In this document: in pieces, positions 6,739-16,565 of the stretch
How positions within the stretch are numbered: position 1 is the first letter of the stretch
Layout: the number at the start of each line of letters is the position of its first letter
Assembly: GCA_023667055.1 (NCBI GenBank)
Contig: JAMPAV010000001.1
Location: forward strand, 1-62,439
Direction of reading: 5' to 3'
DNA: 62,439 bases
Origin: Muribaculum sp.
GTDB taxonomy: Bacteria > Bacteroidota > Bacteroidia > Bacteroidales > Muribaculaceae
Translations under genes and position numbers: made by a program
The notes under the pieces: model-generated
The model's input: the letters and a program-made list of their open reading frames with translations, nothing else
The model's database searches: none
What the model was told of the DNA's origin: nothing

Positions 6739-8202
6739 TTACTCTGAAAGGTCTTTATCTGTATCCCGAAGATTGTTTTCCGGAAGTTGCTTCATATCCG
6801 CTGTTAGATAACTTTTGTGGGAATCAATGGCAATCAACACAATGTCATTGTCCGGAGTAGGGGAGTGCCGAAATATTCTGTCGGATGTCTTTCCGATAAA
6901 TTCCAGTGACCCATCTTCAGGATTCATGACCCAGATGTTTTTTTCTTGACCTGAGATTTTACTTAGGTCAATAGTCATTTCTCTTCCGGTATGGTTGTAT
7001 GCCAACAGATAGTCGTTGCCACGGGTCGCTATTATCCTGTCATAGCGTATGCCATTGTCCAAGATGACTGATTGGTCGGCAACACGCCCAAAATATGGGA
7101 AAGCCAACATAAGACTCTTGAGATATTTCATCTGGTTGCGTCCGGGGTCATCAAGAGCCTTCCACCACGGTTTTGCTTCCCCATCTGCAAAATAGGCTCC
7201 CGGTATTCCCGGGCGCACAAATTGCATGATATCATTGTGTCCGTAGGTGTGTCCACATGAGCCGGCAAACACAGACCAATAGGCATATCGGCGCACATCC
7301 TTGTCGTTCCATTTGGGTTCGTTGGCATCATGCAACCCTTGCGGTATATTCTCATAACTCGGTTCTCCGTCAAGTACGGGCTTCACGGGAGTATGTTTGC
7401 GCACTGAATCCACATACATCCATGAGTCCTCCTCCGTGCCGTCAGGTATAGGATAGTCCTTGTTGCCCATTCTCTGGTCGTATCTCCGATGCCCACTTTG
7501 AAATAGATGAAAATCAAGCCATGGTGCCTTGGCAAACCACTTGGCCGAAGTGGTGCGTCCGCGTGGATGGAATGTCATAAGATGTTCATCATCGTTGGAT
7601 TTTATAGTATTGGCAAGGGTCTCCCACTCCTCCCTTTTCACATCTCCCTGTATGTCACCTCCGATTATCCAGACAATGTTTTTACGGTTGCCATATCTTT
7701 TTGCAAGAAATTCACCGTATGTCTTCGCCTGTTGCTTGTCCATAAGGCCACCTTTCACAAGACCTCCCCATATACATACCATACCAATGTAGAGGCCATG
7801 GCGTTCGGCGGTATCCACAATGTAGTCAAGGTGTTCCCAATATCCATAGTCGGATGAGTCGGGTTTTGCACTGAGATTCCATCCGTCGGGGTGAGATATC
7901 TTACCATATCGGTTGAACGCCGGGACCCCATTGATTACCTGTATCTGCACCACGTTGAAGCCGGCATCTGCGGTTTTGCCAAGATAGAAGTCGGCTTCAT
8001 CGCGGTCAAGGCGTTCCGGAAGAAGCCACCCGGTGTCGCCGAGCCAGAAGAAGGGTGTCCCATCTTCATGCTGAAGAAACCGACCGTTGTCCGAAACCTT
8101 AAGGTTGCCGTGATTCCATGGTTTTTCCGCCGCAAATGAAATGCCCGATGCCGAAATTATCAGAAAAACAATAGCGTAAAATAGCTTTGATGTAGGTTTC
8201 AT
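6739..8202 (-). CDS. DUF4038 (apiosidase-like, GH140-like) glycoside hydrolase
   Basis: 487 residues from the ATG at 8200-8202. The first 25 residues form a signal peptide, so the enzyme should act in the periplasm or outside. A TIM-barrel DUF4038 domain starts at G-N-L-K-V-S-D-N-G-R-F-L-Q and includes F-F-W-L-G-D-T-G-W, V-W-I-I-G-G-D-I and D-G-E-P-S-Y, the regions expected to carry acid/base residues. The C-terminal part (about 395-470) looks like the collagen-binding-type domain often attached. GH140 enzymes release apiose from rhamnogalacturonan II; this exact specificity is inference. It is divergent from GH115, 96 bp apart with facing promoters, so the two may be co-regulated. Confidence 0.8.
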   Translation of the reverse strand: MKPTSKLFYAIVFLIISASGISFAAEKPWNHGNLKVSDNGRFLQHEDGTPFFWLGDTGWLLPERLDRDEADFYLGKTADAGFNVVQIQVINGVPAFNRYGKISHPDGWNLSAKPDSSDYGYWEHLDYIVDTAERHGLYIGMVCIWGGLVKGGLMDKQQAKTYGEFLAKRYGNRKNIVWIIGGDIQGDVKREEWETLANTIKSNDDEHLMTFHPRGRTTSAKWFAKAPWLDFHLFQSGHRRYDQRMGNKDYPIPDGTEEDSWMYVDSVRKHTPVKPVLDGEPSYENIPQGLHDANEPKWNDKDVRRYAYWSVFAGSCGHTYGHNDIMQFVRPGIPGAYFADGEAKPWWKALDDPGRNQMKYLKSLMLAFPYFGRVADQSVILDNGIRYDRIIATRGNDYLLAYNHTGREMTIDLSKISGQEKNIWVMNPEDGSLEFIGKTSDRIFRHSPTPDNDIVLIAIDSHKSYLTADMKQLPENNLRDTDKDLSE

Positions 8203-8227
8203 AATGGTGATGGTATATATTTCAATG

Positions 8228-8235
8228 CAAAAGTA
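8228..8235 (-). promoter_or_regulatory. -7 box TACTTTTG for the GH140-like gene
   Basis: TACTTTTG on the minus strand lies 25 bases before the start codon at 8202. No TTG stands at the expected distance, so it is a partial match. Confidence 0.4.
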
Positions 8236-8258
8236 ATAATAATTTTGAAAAAATGTAT

Positions 8259-8266
8259 TAACTTTG
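8259..8266 (+). promoter_or_regulatory. -7 box TAACTTTG for GH115
   Basis: A perfect TAACTTTG 32 bases before the GH115 start. A -33 TTG at the standard spacing is missing, which may indicate activator dependence. Confidence 0.5.
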
Positions 8267-8298
8267 CATAAAAAGAACACCTAACTGAAATTTTTATC

Positions 8299-10818
8299 AT
8301 GAGATTAACTCTTAAACTATCTTCCATAATAGTTGTATTACTTTCTTTTTCAGTGAGAGCCGGCGAGATGGTATGGTTCAACGGTACTACTCCCATATAC
8401 TATTCCATGCCTGTGAATGCGGACCCGGTGGTTGCTGTGGCGGCAAACATGTTTGCCGACGATATAAGGACCGTTACCGACATACGTCCCAGAGCCGTGA
8501 TGCCCGACAAGGCATTGATAAGGTTGTATCAACTCGACACTGCCCCGAAATCTGAGCAAAAACAGGTGAAGGATGCCGGAATCGATGTGAACGCTCTGAA
8601 AAAACTTACTGATGGTTTTGCAATAAAAGTCAAAGATGGAGTGATATATGTGGCAGGTGCCAACGGAAGAGGTGTGGCTTACGGACTTCTTGAACTTTCG
8701 CGGATGGCAGGAGTGTCCCCATGGATTTGGTGGGGAGATGTTGTGCCGAAGAAAAACTATCGGTTGACGATTGATGACCGCTTCAGCACAATGCAGGGAG
8801 CCTCAGTAGAGCGGCGCGGCATTTTCATCAATGATGAGGATTGGTCAATTCGCGCATGGAGTCATCTCAATTTCGAACCATCCGATAAGACAGAACTCGG
8901 GCCAAAGACATATCGCAAGATATTTGAACTTCTACTTCGGTTGCGTGCCAATGCCCTTTGGCCTGCAATGCATGAAGGCACCACGGTCTTTTTCAATTTG
9001 GAGGGCGCGAAAGCGCAGGCCGACAGTTGCGGCATAATAATCGGCACTTCGCATTGTGAGCCTCTGCTCCGCAACAATGTCGGGGAGTGGAATGCAAAAG
9101 AGCGAGGCGAGTTCAATTATCGTACCAACAAAGATGAGGTGCAACGCTATTGGGCGGAACGTCTCGATGAGGTGAAGGATTCCAAGGGTGGCAATATGTT
9201 TACAATTGGGATGCGTGGCATCCATGACAGCTCCATGTTAGGCTATAAGACGGAAGAGGAAAAGTTTCTGGGCCTTCAGCAGGTCATTGATGACCAACAA
9301 AAGCTTATAGCAAAGCATGTCGGAGACCCTTCAAAACAAGATCAGATGTTTGTTCCATACAAGGAGGTGCTTCAGCTCTACGAAATGGGACTGAAGGTGC
9401 CGGACTATGTCACCTTGATGTGGTGTGACGACAATCATGGCTATCTTACGCGCCTTAGCAATGATGCTGAGCAGAAACGCAAGGGTGGTGGCGGTGTATA
9501 TTACCACCTGAGTTATTGGGGACAACCTCACGATTATCTTTGGCTCACGACCACCCAGCCGGGACTTATCTACCATCAGATGAGGAAAGCGTATGATTCC
9601 AATGTGAGAAAACTTTGGATTGCAAATGTGCATGACCCGAAGGTTGCCGGATATGACCTCGAACTTTTTCTTGACATGGCTTGGAATATAAATTCGGTGG
9701 ATGCCGCTTCTGTCGATTCTCACTACAAGGCCTGGCTGACAAGAAATTTCGGAGAAAAAGTGGCATATGAGATATTCCCGGCCATGATGGAGTTTTATCG
9801 TCTTGTGGGCGAGCGACGTCCTGAATTTATGGGTTGGTCGCAGGTGGAGAAAGATCGTAATCTATACGAGCGCAGAAACACTCCGGTGAAATCCACCGAA
9901 TTCAGCGCAAGTGAGTTTGGCAACGAACTTCAGCGTTATATTTCAGATTTCAGCAGAATTGCCCGGACTGTCGATTCATCCACAAGATCAGTTGACCCCA
10001 AGCTTTATGATGCGTATTATGCTGCGATTGTGTATCCCGTGTGTGCTGCCTCAGCTCATGCCCGTTCGCTGCTTGAGGCTCAGAAAGCAAGGCAACTTGC
10101 TTCGGGCAGAAACTCGATAAAGGACAGGGCGGCTGTGGAGGATGCCATAATGGTGGCCTCCGCTGCAAGTCAGCAGGCTTATCTGGAGGTCAGGAAACTT
10201 ACGGAATATTATAACGATGTGGTTTCTGATGGAAAATGGAAGGGACTCATGGACATGCGACCGCGTGACCTGCCTGTTTTCTATGCGCCAACTCTTCCGG
10301 CGATTCTGACTCAGAAGGAACTTGCGGGATATTATGAACCCGATTCTAATGAATACGATGATCTGAAACTTGGCAATGTGGTATGCCGCAATGCTTCTGA
10401 TTTCACCATGACTGATGGGGAGTCTCAGTCAGTGGCTATGTTGGGCCACAGCATGAGTGCGGTGGATCTGAAACGTGGCTCCTCATTGCAGTATGATTTT
10501 GAGGTGAAGGAGGATGCCGATGGTGTCATAAGGGTGGCTGCCATTCCCACTCATTCCGTAGATGGCAATGATATCCGTTACAGCGTAAGTCTGGATGGCG
10601 GTGAGCCTGTAGTGTTTAATCTCAGAGAACCATTCCGCTCCGAGCAATGGAAGGAGAACGTGATGCGTGGGCAGAATGTCAGGTCAATCCCGGCAAAACT
10701 AACAGCCGGAAGGCATTCTCTCGAAATAAAGGCCCTTGACGACAATATTGTCATCGACCAGTGGATGTGGGATGACAAGCCCAACCGCAAATTTTATCTT
10801 TTCCCAATATCTCACTGA
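8299..10818 (+). CDS. GH115 family glucuronidase
   Basis: 839 residues with a signal peptide ending near A21. The GH115 core is recognisable from R-R-G-I-F-I-N-D-E-D-W near residue 173, R-A-N-A-L-W-P-A-M-H-E near 215, then M-W-C-D-D-N-H-G-Y and the Y-Y-H-L-S-Y-W-G-Q-P-H-D-Y block near 400. A C-terminal beta domain of about 170 residues follows. Family members remove (4-O-methyl-)glucuronic acid from internal xylan units and some act on arabinogalactan. Together with the CE15 esterase at 58.8 kb it points to glucuronoxylan or arabinogalactan processing. It lies divergent to the GH140-like gene. Confidence 0.9.
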   Translation: MRLTLKLSSIIVVLLSFSVRAGEMVWFNGTTPIYYSMPVNADPVVAVAANMFADDIRTVTDIRPRAVMPDKALIRLYQLDTAPKSEQKQVKDAGIDVNALKKLTDGFAIKVKDGVIYVAGANGRGVAYGLLELSRMAGVSPWIWWGDVVPKKNYRLTIDDRFSTMQGASVERRGIFINDEDWSIRAWSHLNFEPSDKTELGPKTYRKIFELLLRLRANALWPAMHEGTTVFFNLEGAKAQADSCGIIIGTSHCEPLLRNNVGEWNAKERGEFNYRTNKDEVQRYWAERLDEVKDSKGGNMFTIGMRGIHDSSMLGYKTEEEKFLGLQQVIDDQQKLIAKHVGDPSKQDQMFVPYKEVLQLYEMGLKVPDYVTLMWCDDNHGYLTRLSNDAEQKRKGGGGVYYHLSYWGQPHDYLWLTTTQPGLIYHQMRKAYDSNVRKLWIANVHDPKVAGYDLELFLDMAWNINSVDAASVDSHYKAWLTRNFGEKVAYEIFPAMMEFYRLVGERRPEFMGWSQVEKDRNLYERRNTPVKSTEFSASEFGNELQRYISDFSRIARTVDSSTRSVDPKLYDAYYAAIVYPVCAASAHARSLLEAQKARQLASGRNSIKDRAAVEDAIMVASAASQQAYLEVRKLTEYYNDVVSDGKWKGLMDMRPRDLPVFYAPTLPAILTQKELAGYYEPDSNEYDDLKLGNVVCRNASDFTMTDGESQSVAMLGHSMSAVDLKRGSSLQYDFEVKEDADGVIRVAAIPTHSVDGNDIRYSVSLDGGEPVVFNLREPFRSEQWKENVMRGQNVRSIPAKLTAGRHSLEIKALDDNIVIDQWMWDDKPNRKFYLFPISH

Positions 10819-10830
10819 CCATCTCCTCAT

Positions 10831-10868
10831 AAAATTAAAATGAGTCCGCAAGGACTCATTTTAATTTT
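10831..10868. terminator. Bidirectional terminator between GH115 and M23 genes
   Basis: A 17-bp perfect stem with loop GCAA, with A runs on one side and T runs on the other so that it works both ways. The stop codon of the M23 gene (10856-10858) lies inside the stem. Confidence 0.9.
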
Positions 10869-11809
10869 AGCATTCTTCCCACTTCGAGGGGTTCATTGTC
10901 AGAAATCATGTTGAGTTGGCATAGCCGCATGACGCTTATCCCGGCTCTCTGTGCCACAGTAACCGGAGTGTCGCCCTGTCTCACCACGTATGTACGCCGA
11001 GAGGTTAGACTGTGGTTTATACCTAAGGCTGTGTTGATTTGATTCTTTTCTGAGATGTTTTGGGTCTTGTCTGTGTAGTCTTCGTATGATCCATTGTTGA
11101 AATTGAAAATCATCGTAGGGTCTATGGCTACTCCATTGAGTCGGGCTTCAAAGTGGAGGTGAGGACCTGTTGAGTTACCTGTGTTGCCACCTATTCCGAC
11201 GGGAGTGCCTATTTGTATCATTTGGCCGGCAAATGCAGTTGCATACTGGAGGTGTCCATATAGTGTCTCCATTCCATCCGGATGTGTAAGGACTACATAA
11301 TGGCCATATCCCTTGGCATCAAAACCCACTTTTTTCACCGTTCCTGTCATTGCAGCACGTACTGTGTCCCCTATGTTAAGTCTCAGATCAACTCCATGAT
11401 GCATACGGTTGAACTCCGAACGCCATCCAAAATTTGATGTGACGATACCCGGCACCGGACGGAAGAAACCCTTTGTCGTTATAAGTGGATTGGTCATCCA
11501 TTGGCGGTAGGATGTGCTGTAGTTTTGCTTCGGAGCATTTTGGTGATTTACGGTATTAAGAATGAAATCCAATGCTCCGTCTTCTGTCATAACATCGGCA
11601 ATGTCGTTAAGATAGCCGGAATTCAATTTGTGCGAAACAGACGACATCCCATTTGGTTGTACCGTCGATGATGTTACTGTAGTGACAAGGGTTGCCATAT
11701 CGTTTCTGTTGGCTACAGCTGAAATAAGGTCGGATAGTTCATCGGCATGCGTCGTCCCGACGCATGCCAATGAAATTATTGCCAGTAACTTGAATTTTGT
11801 CAGTTTCAT
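10856..11809 (-). CDS. M23 metallopeptidase with C-terminal LysM
   Basis: 317 residues with a signal peptide (about 1-22). The LytM/M23 domain (about 120-235) shows H-H-G-V-D-L (H-x-x-x-D) and H-L-H-F-E (H-x-H), the zinc ligands. A LysM repeat (Y-V-V-R-Q-G-D-T) closes the protein. It probably binds and cleaves peptidoglycan peptides in the periplasm, or activates such cleavage. The start overlaps the Wzz-like gene by ATGA, tying it to the Wza/Wzz polysaccharide export operon: local opening of the wall for the export complex is a reasonable guess. Confidence 0.85.
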   Translation of the reverse strand: MKLTKFKLLAIISLACVGTTHADELSDLISAVANRNDMATLVTTVTSSTVQPNGMSSVSHKLNSGYLNDIADVMTEDGALDFILNTVNHQNAPKQNYSTSYRQWMTNPLITTKGFFRPVPGIVTSNFGWRSEFNRMHHGVDLRLNIGDTVRAAMTGTVKKVGFDAKGYGHYVVLTHPDGMETLYGHLQYATAFAGQMIQIGTPVGIGGNTGNSTGPHLHFEARLNGVAIDPTMIFNFNNGSYEDYTDKTQNISEKNQINTALGINHSLTSRRTYVVRQGDTPVTVAQRAGISVMRLCQLNMISDNEPLEVGRMLKLK

Positions 11810-12966
11810 TCAATTTTTTTATGTTTCATTTCCTCAATCATTGGCTTGCCAAACAATATCCATGCTGCACATGCCATGAATGCAAGGAATGTGAAGCCTA
11901 TCAATATCAAAGCTTTTCTTGGTGATGCGGGCTTGATTGGAACTGTCGCCGGATTCACAACTGCATAGACAGGGGTGCTCTCTTGCACCTTGGCTTTGGC
12001 TGTCTGTAACTGTTGGCTTGTCTGGTTATAAAGATTGAATGCCAATGTGGTTTCATTCTCAAGCCGTTCGCGCGTCACTTGCACTGAATGCAGTATGATG
12101 CCATGATTACGGTCAAGATAATCTGCGTATTTTTGTTGGGCTTTATAATAATTGTCTTTCGCTTCTGAATTGAGCTTTTCAATATATTCAAGATCCACTC
12201 GTGCTTTATTGGTTCGATAGTCTGTGATGTATTCCTGAAGACGACTCGTCACGGTGTCTGCAAGGATGGCTGACACCATCGGATCTTGCATCGTGGTTGA
12301 TAATGTTATCACGAATGTTTTTGCATCAACTGATGCAACTATCCTGTTGCGCAGTGCCTCCACAAGTTTGTCTTCTTTCTTGCTCAGATGGAATGGATCC
12401 GTTCCGGATTTATTGGTGCCATCTTCATCATCGTCGCTGCTTGTCAGAGCCCCAATCAATTTGAATGGCAATCCTATGATTACTGACCACCACGGAGACT
12501 TGGTCTCTTCTTCAAGATATTGGCGTACTGTCATCTTCTTTTCTCCGTCGATATCTTCAATCGGAACGTTGAAAAGACTTACAAGAAATGGCACTGAACT
12601 CACCACATCGGGATACAATTGTGGATTTACCGCGTCTATCCCGGCCTGGGCGTTTGTGTTGATACCGGCCATTGATGCCAATGCTCCAAGTCCGCCTGTC
12701 ATTTTTTGACTTCCTTGAATTTCAGGCGCAAGTGTCACTGATGTCTCGTATTCACGTGGAATGCTGAATGCAACAATCAGTCCGATTACGGCACCTACAC
12801 AACTCCAGATAATGAGTTTTTTGCGTTGTTGCCATAATTTCATGGCCAGTTCGAGCAAATCTATTTCCTTCTCCTCTCCGTATTCTTCATAGTTGGACTC
12901 AGCCAACTCGTTGGATGTCCGGAGTGATATTTCATCTCCCTTGAGATTCGTTTTATTGCTATTCAT
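11806..12966 (-). CDS. Wzz-type chain length determinant protein
   Basis: 386 residues with the Wzz topology: a cytoplasmic N-terminal stretch (about 1-48), a membrane helix at about 50-70, a periplasmic domain rich in coiled coil (about 240-310) and a second helix near 350-370 preceded by the Pro-rich segment P-I-K-P-A-S-P-R-K. No tyrosine-kinase domain is fused, so it is the kinase-less type. It should control polymer length or export of a surface polysaccharide together with the outer-membrane partner encoded 26 bp upstream. Confidence 0.85.
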   Translation of the reverse strand: MNSNKTNLKGDEISLRTSNELAESNYEEYGEEKEIDLLELAMKLWQQRKKLIIWSCVGAVIGLIVAFSIPREYETSVTLAPEIQGSQKMTGGLGALASMAGINTNAQAGIDAVNPQLYPDVVSSVPFLVSLFNVPIEDIDGEKKMTVRQYLEEETKSPWWSVIIGLPFKLIGALTSSDDDEDGTNKSGTDPFHLSKKEDKLVEALRNRIVASVDAKTFVITLSTTMQDPMVSAILADTVTSRLQEYITDYRTNKARVDLEYIEKLNSEAKDNYYKAQQKYADYLDRNHGIILHSVQVTRERLENETTLAFNLYNQTSQQLQTAKAKVQESTPVYAVVNPATVPIKPASPRKALILIGFTFLAFMACAAWILFGKPMIEEMKHKKIE

Positions 12967-12992
12967 GAGATTATTTGATTTTGGAGAGTCTC

Positions 12993-15437
12993 TTATTTGG
13001 CTATTGTCGCTATTGCCGCTGCCATTGTCGCAAGCGAACCCAATGAGGTTGATATGGAAAGCACCTTAGCCCAGTCGAATGGTTTGCTGTCAGGCTTTGA
13101 GGGTATAATGATGCGGCAACCTGGTTCGATTGGCGTGCTGTTCTTGCATTTTGCCACAGTTCCGTTCATATACACCACAAATGCTTTGTTCTTTCTTGCA
13201 CGTTCTCCAAAACCTCCGGCTTGCTCTACATAATATTTATATTTCTTTCCCGGCACGTAAAGCACAGTATTGGGATAAAGAACGTCTCCCGATATATTGA
13301 CTGTACTCTGCATTTCAGGCACAAATAAAAGATCCCCGGGTTGGAGCACAAAGTCAAAGTCACTTCCCGGATTTTCGAGAGCTTTTTCAAGATCTATGCC
13401 AATCTTATATCGAGTGGATAACTGCACTTTTGCCATTGAGATTGAGTCCTCTCCATGCGCGTTCATCCTTGCGAGCCTGATTGTCTCGTCTCTTGCTGCT
13501 ATTTGGTCAGCGGTCATATTTCTTTCAAGATATGCTCCTTTGGTGTATGCGCTTGTCAGAAGACCTCCGGCTCTTTTCACAACGTCAGAGATGCGTTCGT
13601 TGCGTGACTGGAGTACGTATCCACCGGGGAATAGAATTTCTCCATCCACAGATACCTGACGTTGTGCTTCGTATGTAGGACTCTTCCTGACCTGTACCAG
13701 GTCGTATGGTTTGAGCTCAAACTCTTTCTTGCCGTCAAGTATCAGACCGTTTTCAAGATGGAAGGTGAAAAGTTCCGCTATCTGGGTAGTCTCTACGTTG
13801 GCCTCCTCATCTATGATGCGTCTCGACACTTCGATATTGACGGTGGATGCTCCTTCGCGAAGGCCACCGGCCCTTAGGATGAGATCTTCCAGTGTGGTGC
13901 CTTCTGCGTATGGGTATGACCCCGGAAATTTTACAAGTCCCTGGATTGAATACCCTCCACGTTCCACTATGTCGTTGATATCCATAATTTCAAAGATATC
14001 ATTTTTCTGAAGCGCTATGTCTGCCATGCTTCCATTCATGAGGTCGCCGAGATTGATAGCAATCACCTCAAGGGATCTGTCAGGTTTTTCTCTGTAGAGG
14101 AATGCTCTGTCCATATAAGCCTCTTCGGCAAGTCCGTCGGCTTTTGATATCAGTCCGCGCAAAGTCCTGATGTCATCGCTGAGTGCATATAGTCCCGGAC
14201 GATTTACGGATCCTTTGATTTCTACTTTATTTGAATATCTGTCTTTTACAGTGCCTACTGTGACTACATCTCCATCGGTAAGCATATACGAGGGAAAACT
14301 GTTTTTCTGAATAGTATAGAGCTCATTTTCAATGCCGTTCTGACGCTGTAATCTCACCACATCGCTATATGCGTCAGACGAAAAACCACCGGCGTATTCT
14401 ATCAGGGTCGATAGGCTCTCTGTGGGTTTCATTTCGTAATACATCGGACGCTTCACGTTGCCTTCTATGCTTACGAGTTCTTCAAAAGGCGGCACAATTA
14501 TGACATCCCCTTCCTGAAGGCGAATGTTGCCGGTATCTTTCCCTTTGAAAAGGAAATCATAGACATCGACGTTTGAAATTCTCTTCCCATTGCGGAGAAC
14601 CTGTATGTTGCGCATTGTGCCTATGTCGTTGATGCCTCCTGCAAGATAGAGTGCATGAAAAACATTTGAGAATGGCGACAGACGGTAGGATCCCGGTGTC
14701 CTTACCTCACCCATAATATCCACCTGAATTGATCTCACATTTCCAAGCGTGACATTAATGTCGGTCTGGTCGCTTCCTATTCCGGCATATTTGCGGGCAA
14801 ATATATTCTTGACATGTTTGTTGGCGTCCGCCACTGTCATGCCATTGAGATATACAGGCCCGAGCTGGGAAATCATGATGCTGCCTTCGGGCGATATCAC
14901 TTCCCGCAGATGATCCTCGCTGTTTCCCCAGATGTCGATCACTATCTCGTCGCCTGGACCGAGACGGTAGTTTTGGGGTGTCGCTATGTTTGAATTTGGC
15001 TCGAAACTAAGTGCTCTTGAGTTGAAAACCTCATGACCATAGATGTTTCTTGCGGTAGCTGCCACCGAACGCTCGGTTCCTGAAGGATCAGTCTCTTCAT
15101 ATTCCACCAGTTCCACCTCGAAGTCTGTACGTCCGCCGCCGTTGCGCGACTGGGCGGCTGTCCCGCCTCCGCTCCTGAGTTTGTTGCTGCCCGCTGCCAC
15201 TTTTGGCCCGGCTCCCTCTATGGCCTCCCCGGATTGCTCCTTTTCGTATCTGGCCTTGATACGCTTCACCTGTTCCGGTGTCACGCCCTTGGCAAGAAGC
15301 TCTTTGCCTATCTGGTTCTGTGATTTGCCTGATGCAGCCTGTGTCTTGATGTAATTGATCACTTGCTCATCGGTCATTGCCATTGCCGGCAAAGCGCACA
15401 ATAGTAATAATGATACTAAAAAACGAGTAATCTTCAT
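12993..15437 (-). CDS. Wza-like polysaccharide export protein with SLBB domains
   Basis: 814 residues, longer than E. coli Wza because of added SLBB domains. A signal peptide (1-20) is followed by a low-complexity stretch, the Poly_export domain (Y-R-L-G-P-G-D-E-I-V-I-D-I-W-G-N near 160) and several SLBB/ferredoxin-like repeats, each recalling G-E-V-x-x-P-G-x-Y (near 240, 330, 410, 500, 610 and 715). The C-terminus has a hydrophobic helix. It should form the outer-membrane exit channel for capsule or exopolysaccharide and be first in an operon with Wzz and M23 genes. It has its own promoter at 15535-15565. Confidence 0.9.
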   Translation of the reverse strand: MKITRFLVSLLLLCALPAMAMTDEQVINYIKTQAASGKSQNQIGKELLAKGVTPEQVKRIKARYEKEQSGEAIEGAGPKVAAGSNKLRSGGGTAAQSRNGGGRTDFEVELVEYEETDPSGTERSVAATARNIYGHEVFNSRALSFEPNSNIATPQNYRLGPGDEIVIDIWGNSEDHLREVISPEGSIMISQLGPVYLNGMTVADANKHVKNIFARKYAGIGSDQTDINVTLGNVRSIQVDIMGEVRTPGSYRLSPFSNVFHALYLAGGINDIGTMRNIQVLRNGKRISNVDVYDFLFKGKDTGNIRLQEGDVIIVPPFEELVSIEGNVKRPMYYEMKPTESLSTLIEYAGGFSSDAYSDVVRLQRQNGIENELYTIQKNSFPSYMLTDGDVVTVGTVKDRYSNKVEIKGSVNRPGLYALSDDIRTLRGLISKADGLAEEAYMDRAFLYREKPDRSLEVIAINLGDLMNGSMADIALQKNDIFEIMDINDIVERGGYSIQGLVKFPGSYPYAEGTTLEDLILRAGGLREGASTVNIEVSRRIIDEEANVETTQIAELFTFHLENGLILDGKKEFELKPYDLVQVRKSPTYEAQRQVSVDGEILFPGGYVLQSRNERISDVVKRAGGLLTSAYTKGAYLERNMTADQIAARDETIRLARMNAHGEDSISMAKVQLSTRYKIGIDLEKALENPGSDFDFVLQPGDLLFVPEMQSTVNISGDVLYPNTVLYVPGKKYKYYVEQAGGFGERARKNKAFVVYMNGTVAKCKNSTPIEPGCRIIIPSKPDSKPFDWAKVLSISTSLGSLATMAAAIATIAK

Positions 15438-15534
15438 ATTCTGAATATGTTAATTTCTTTTAACTGATTTCTTTTTTGGATTATACTTCAATTCGTTTGA
15501 AAAATAAGCACTCATCTCTGAGCGCAAATTTTTG

Positions 15535-15565
15535 CAAAATTAATAAAAATTATTATTTCGGGCAA
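15535..15565 (-). promoter_or_regulatory. Wza operon promoter, TTG-N20-TAATTTTG
   Basis: On the minus strand, TTG (15563-15565), 20 bases, TAATTTTG (15535-15542). It gives a leader of about 95 nt to the wza-like gene, so that gene need not depend on rnz transcription. Confidence 0.7.
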
Positions 15566-15591
15566 TAAAAGCAGTAGTTTTTAATCTTTTT

Positions 15592-16506
15592 TTAATAAAC
15601 GTCTAATTTTAATCCTTCATTGGCAAGTATGCTGTTTCTGAAAATCAGCTTTGCTTCTTCAAGAAACACTGTGTCGTCCTTGTATCTCGACGAGTAATGT
15701 CCAAGCATGAGTTTCTTTGCCCCTGCGTCTGCTGCCACTTGCGCAGCTTGGGCGGCGGTGGAATGTCCGCGTTCGCGAGCCTTGTCGATGTTATCTTTGA
15801 GATAGGTCGATTCGTGAAACAGTAGGTTGACCCCTTGAATTTTTTCGGCAAGTGCAGGAATATAAGCCGTGTCGCTTATGTGGGCATAGCTTCTTGGCGG
15901 TTCCGGATCTTTGGTTAACAATGTGTTGGACACAACTGTGCCATCCGGCTTGATGAAATCATCTCCACTCTTAATGGCGTTGAAAGCCCACAAAGGCACT
16001 CCGTGGAAATCGCACATGGCCCTGTCTATATGGCGTAGCCTCGGTTTTTCCTCAAACACATATCCCACAGCCGGTATTTTATGGTCGAGAGGTATGGTCC
16101 TGACTCGCAATGCCTGATTCTCATAAACAACAGTCTCTTCAGGCTTGATGACATTGAATTTCACATCTATGGGAAGTCCGCGGTTGAAATAACTGAAAAT
16201 TTCACTGAGGATTTTCTTCCCATCCTCGAAAGTGTGGATGGTGATGTCTCCCTCAAGTCCCGATAGAGCCATAGTGCCGATTAATCCGGGAAGACCAAAC
16301 ACGTGGTCGCCGTGCAGATGTGTGATAAATATATGGTTGAGACGCGAAAACTTTAGCCGTTGGCGTTGGAATTCTTTCTGAGCGCCTTCGCCGCAGTCTA
16401 TCATAAACAGGTTGTCGCGGAAATTCACCACAGTGGATGACGGATTATGGATGGGGGAGGGCTTGGCACTCCCGCATCCCAACACATGCACTTCAAACTT
16501 CTCCAT
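15592..16506 (-). CDS. rnz: Ribonuclease Z
   Basis: 304 residues, the short tRNase Z form. The metallo-beta-lactamase motif H-L-H-G-D-H lies near residue 65, followed by G-L-P-G-L; D-H-K-I-P-A-V-G-Y near 140 and G-H-S-T near 245 complete the zinc site, and H-Y-S-S-R-Y near 270 is also typical. The enzyme cuts the 3' trailer of tRNA precursors. The two tRNA-Ser genes of this window whose genes lack an encoded CCA (19126 and 22268) would be natural substrates. Upstream lies the heptamer array and composite element at 16518-16683. Confidence 0.93.
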   Translation of the reverse strand: MEKFEVHVLGCGSAKPSPIHNPSSTVVNFRDNLFMIDCGEGAQKEFQRQRLKFSRLNHIFITHLHGDHVFGLPGLIGTMALSGLEGDITIHTFEDGKKILSEIFSYFNRGLPIDVKFNVIKPEETVVYENQALRVRTIPLDHKIPAVGYVFEEKPRLRHIDRAMCDFHGVPLWAFNAIKSGDDFIKPDGTVVSNTLLTKDPEPPRSYAHISDTAYIPALAEKIQGVNLLFHESTYLKDNIDKARERGHSTAAQAAQVAADAGAKKLMLGHYSSRYKDDTVFLEEAKLIFRNSILANEGLKLDVY

Positions 16507-16517
16507 TTTCTTTTTTT

Positions 16518-16565
16518 CTTAACCCTTAACCCTTAACTCTTAACTCTTAACCCTTAATTCTAATG
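16518..16565 (-). repeat. Heptamer array (CTTAACY)6, rnz side
   Basis: Six 7-base units from 16518 to 16559 read CTTAACC, CTTAACC, CTTAACT, CTTAACT, CTTAACC, CTTAATT on the plus strand, ending in CTAATG. This is the same unit and the same terminal sequence as the array at 2521-2561, though here it lies upstream of a minus-strand gene. Confidence 0.9.
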
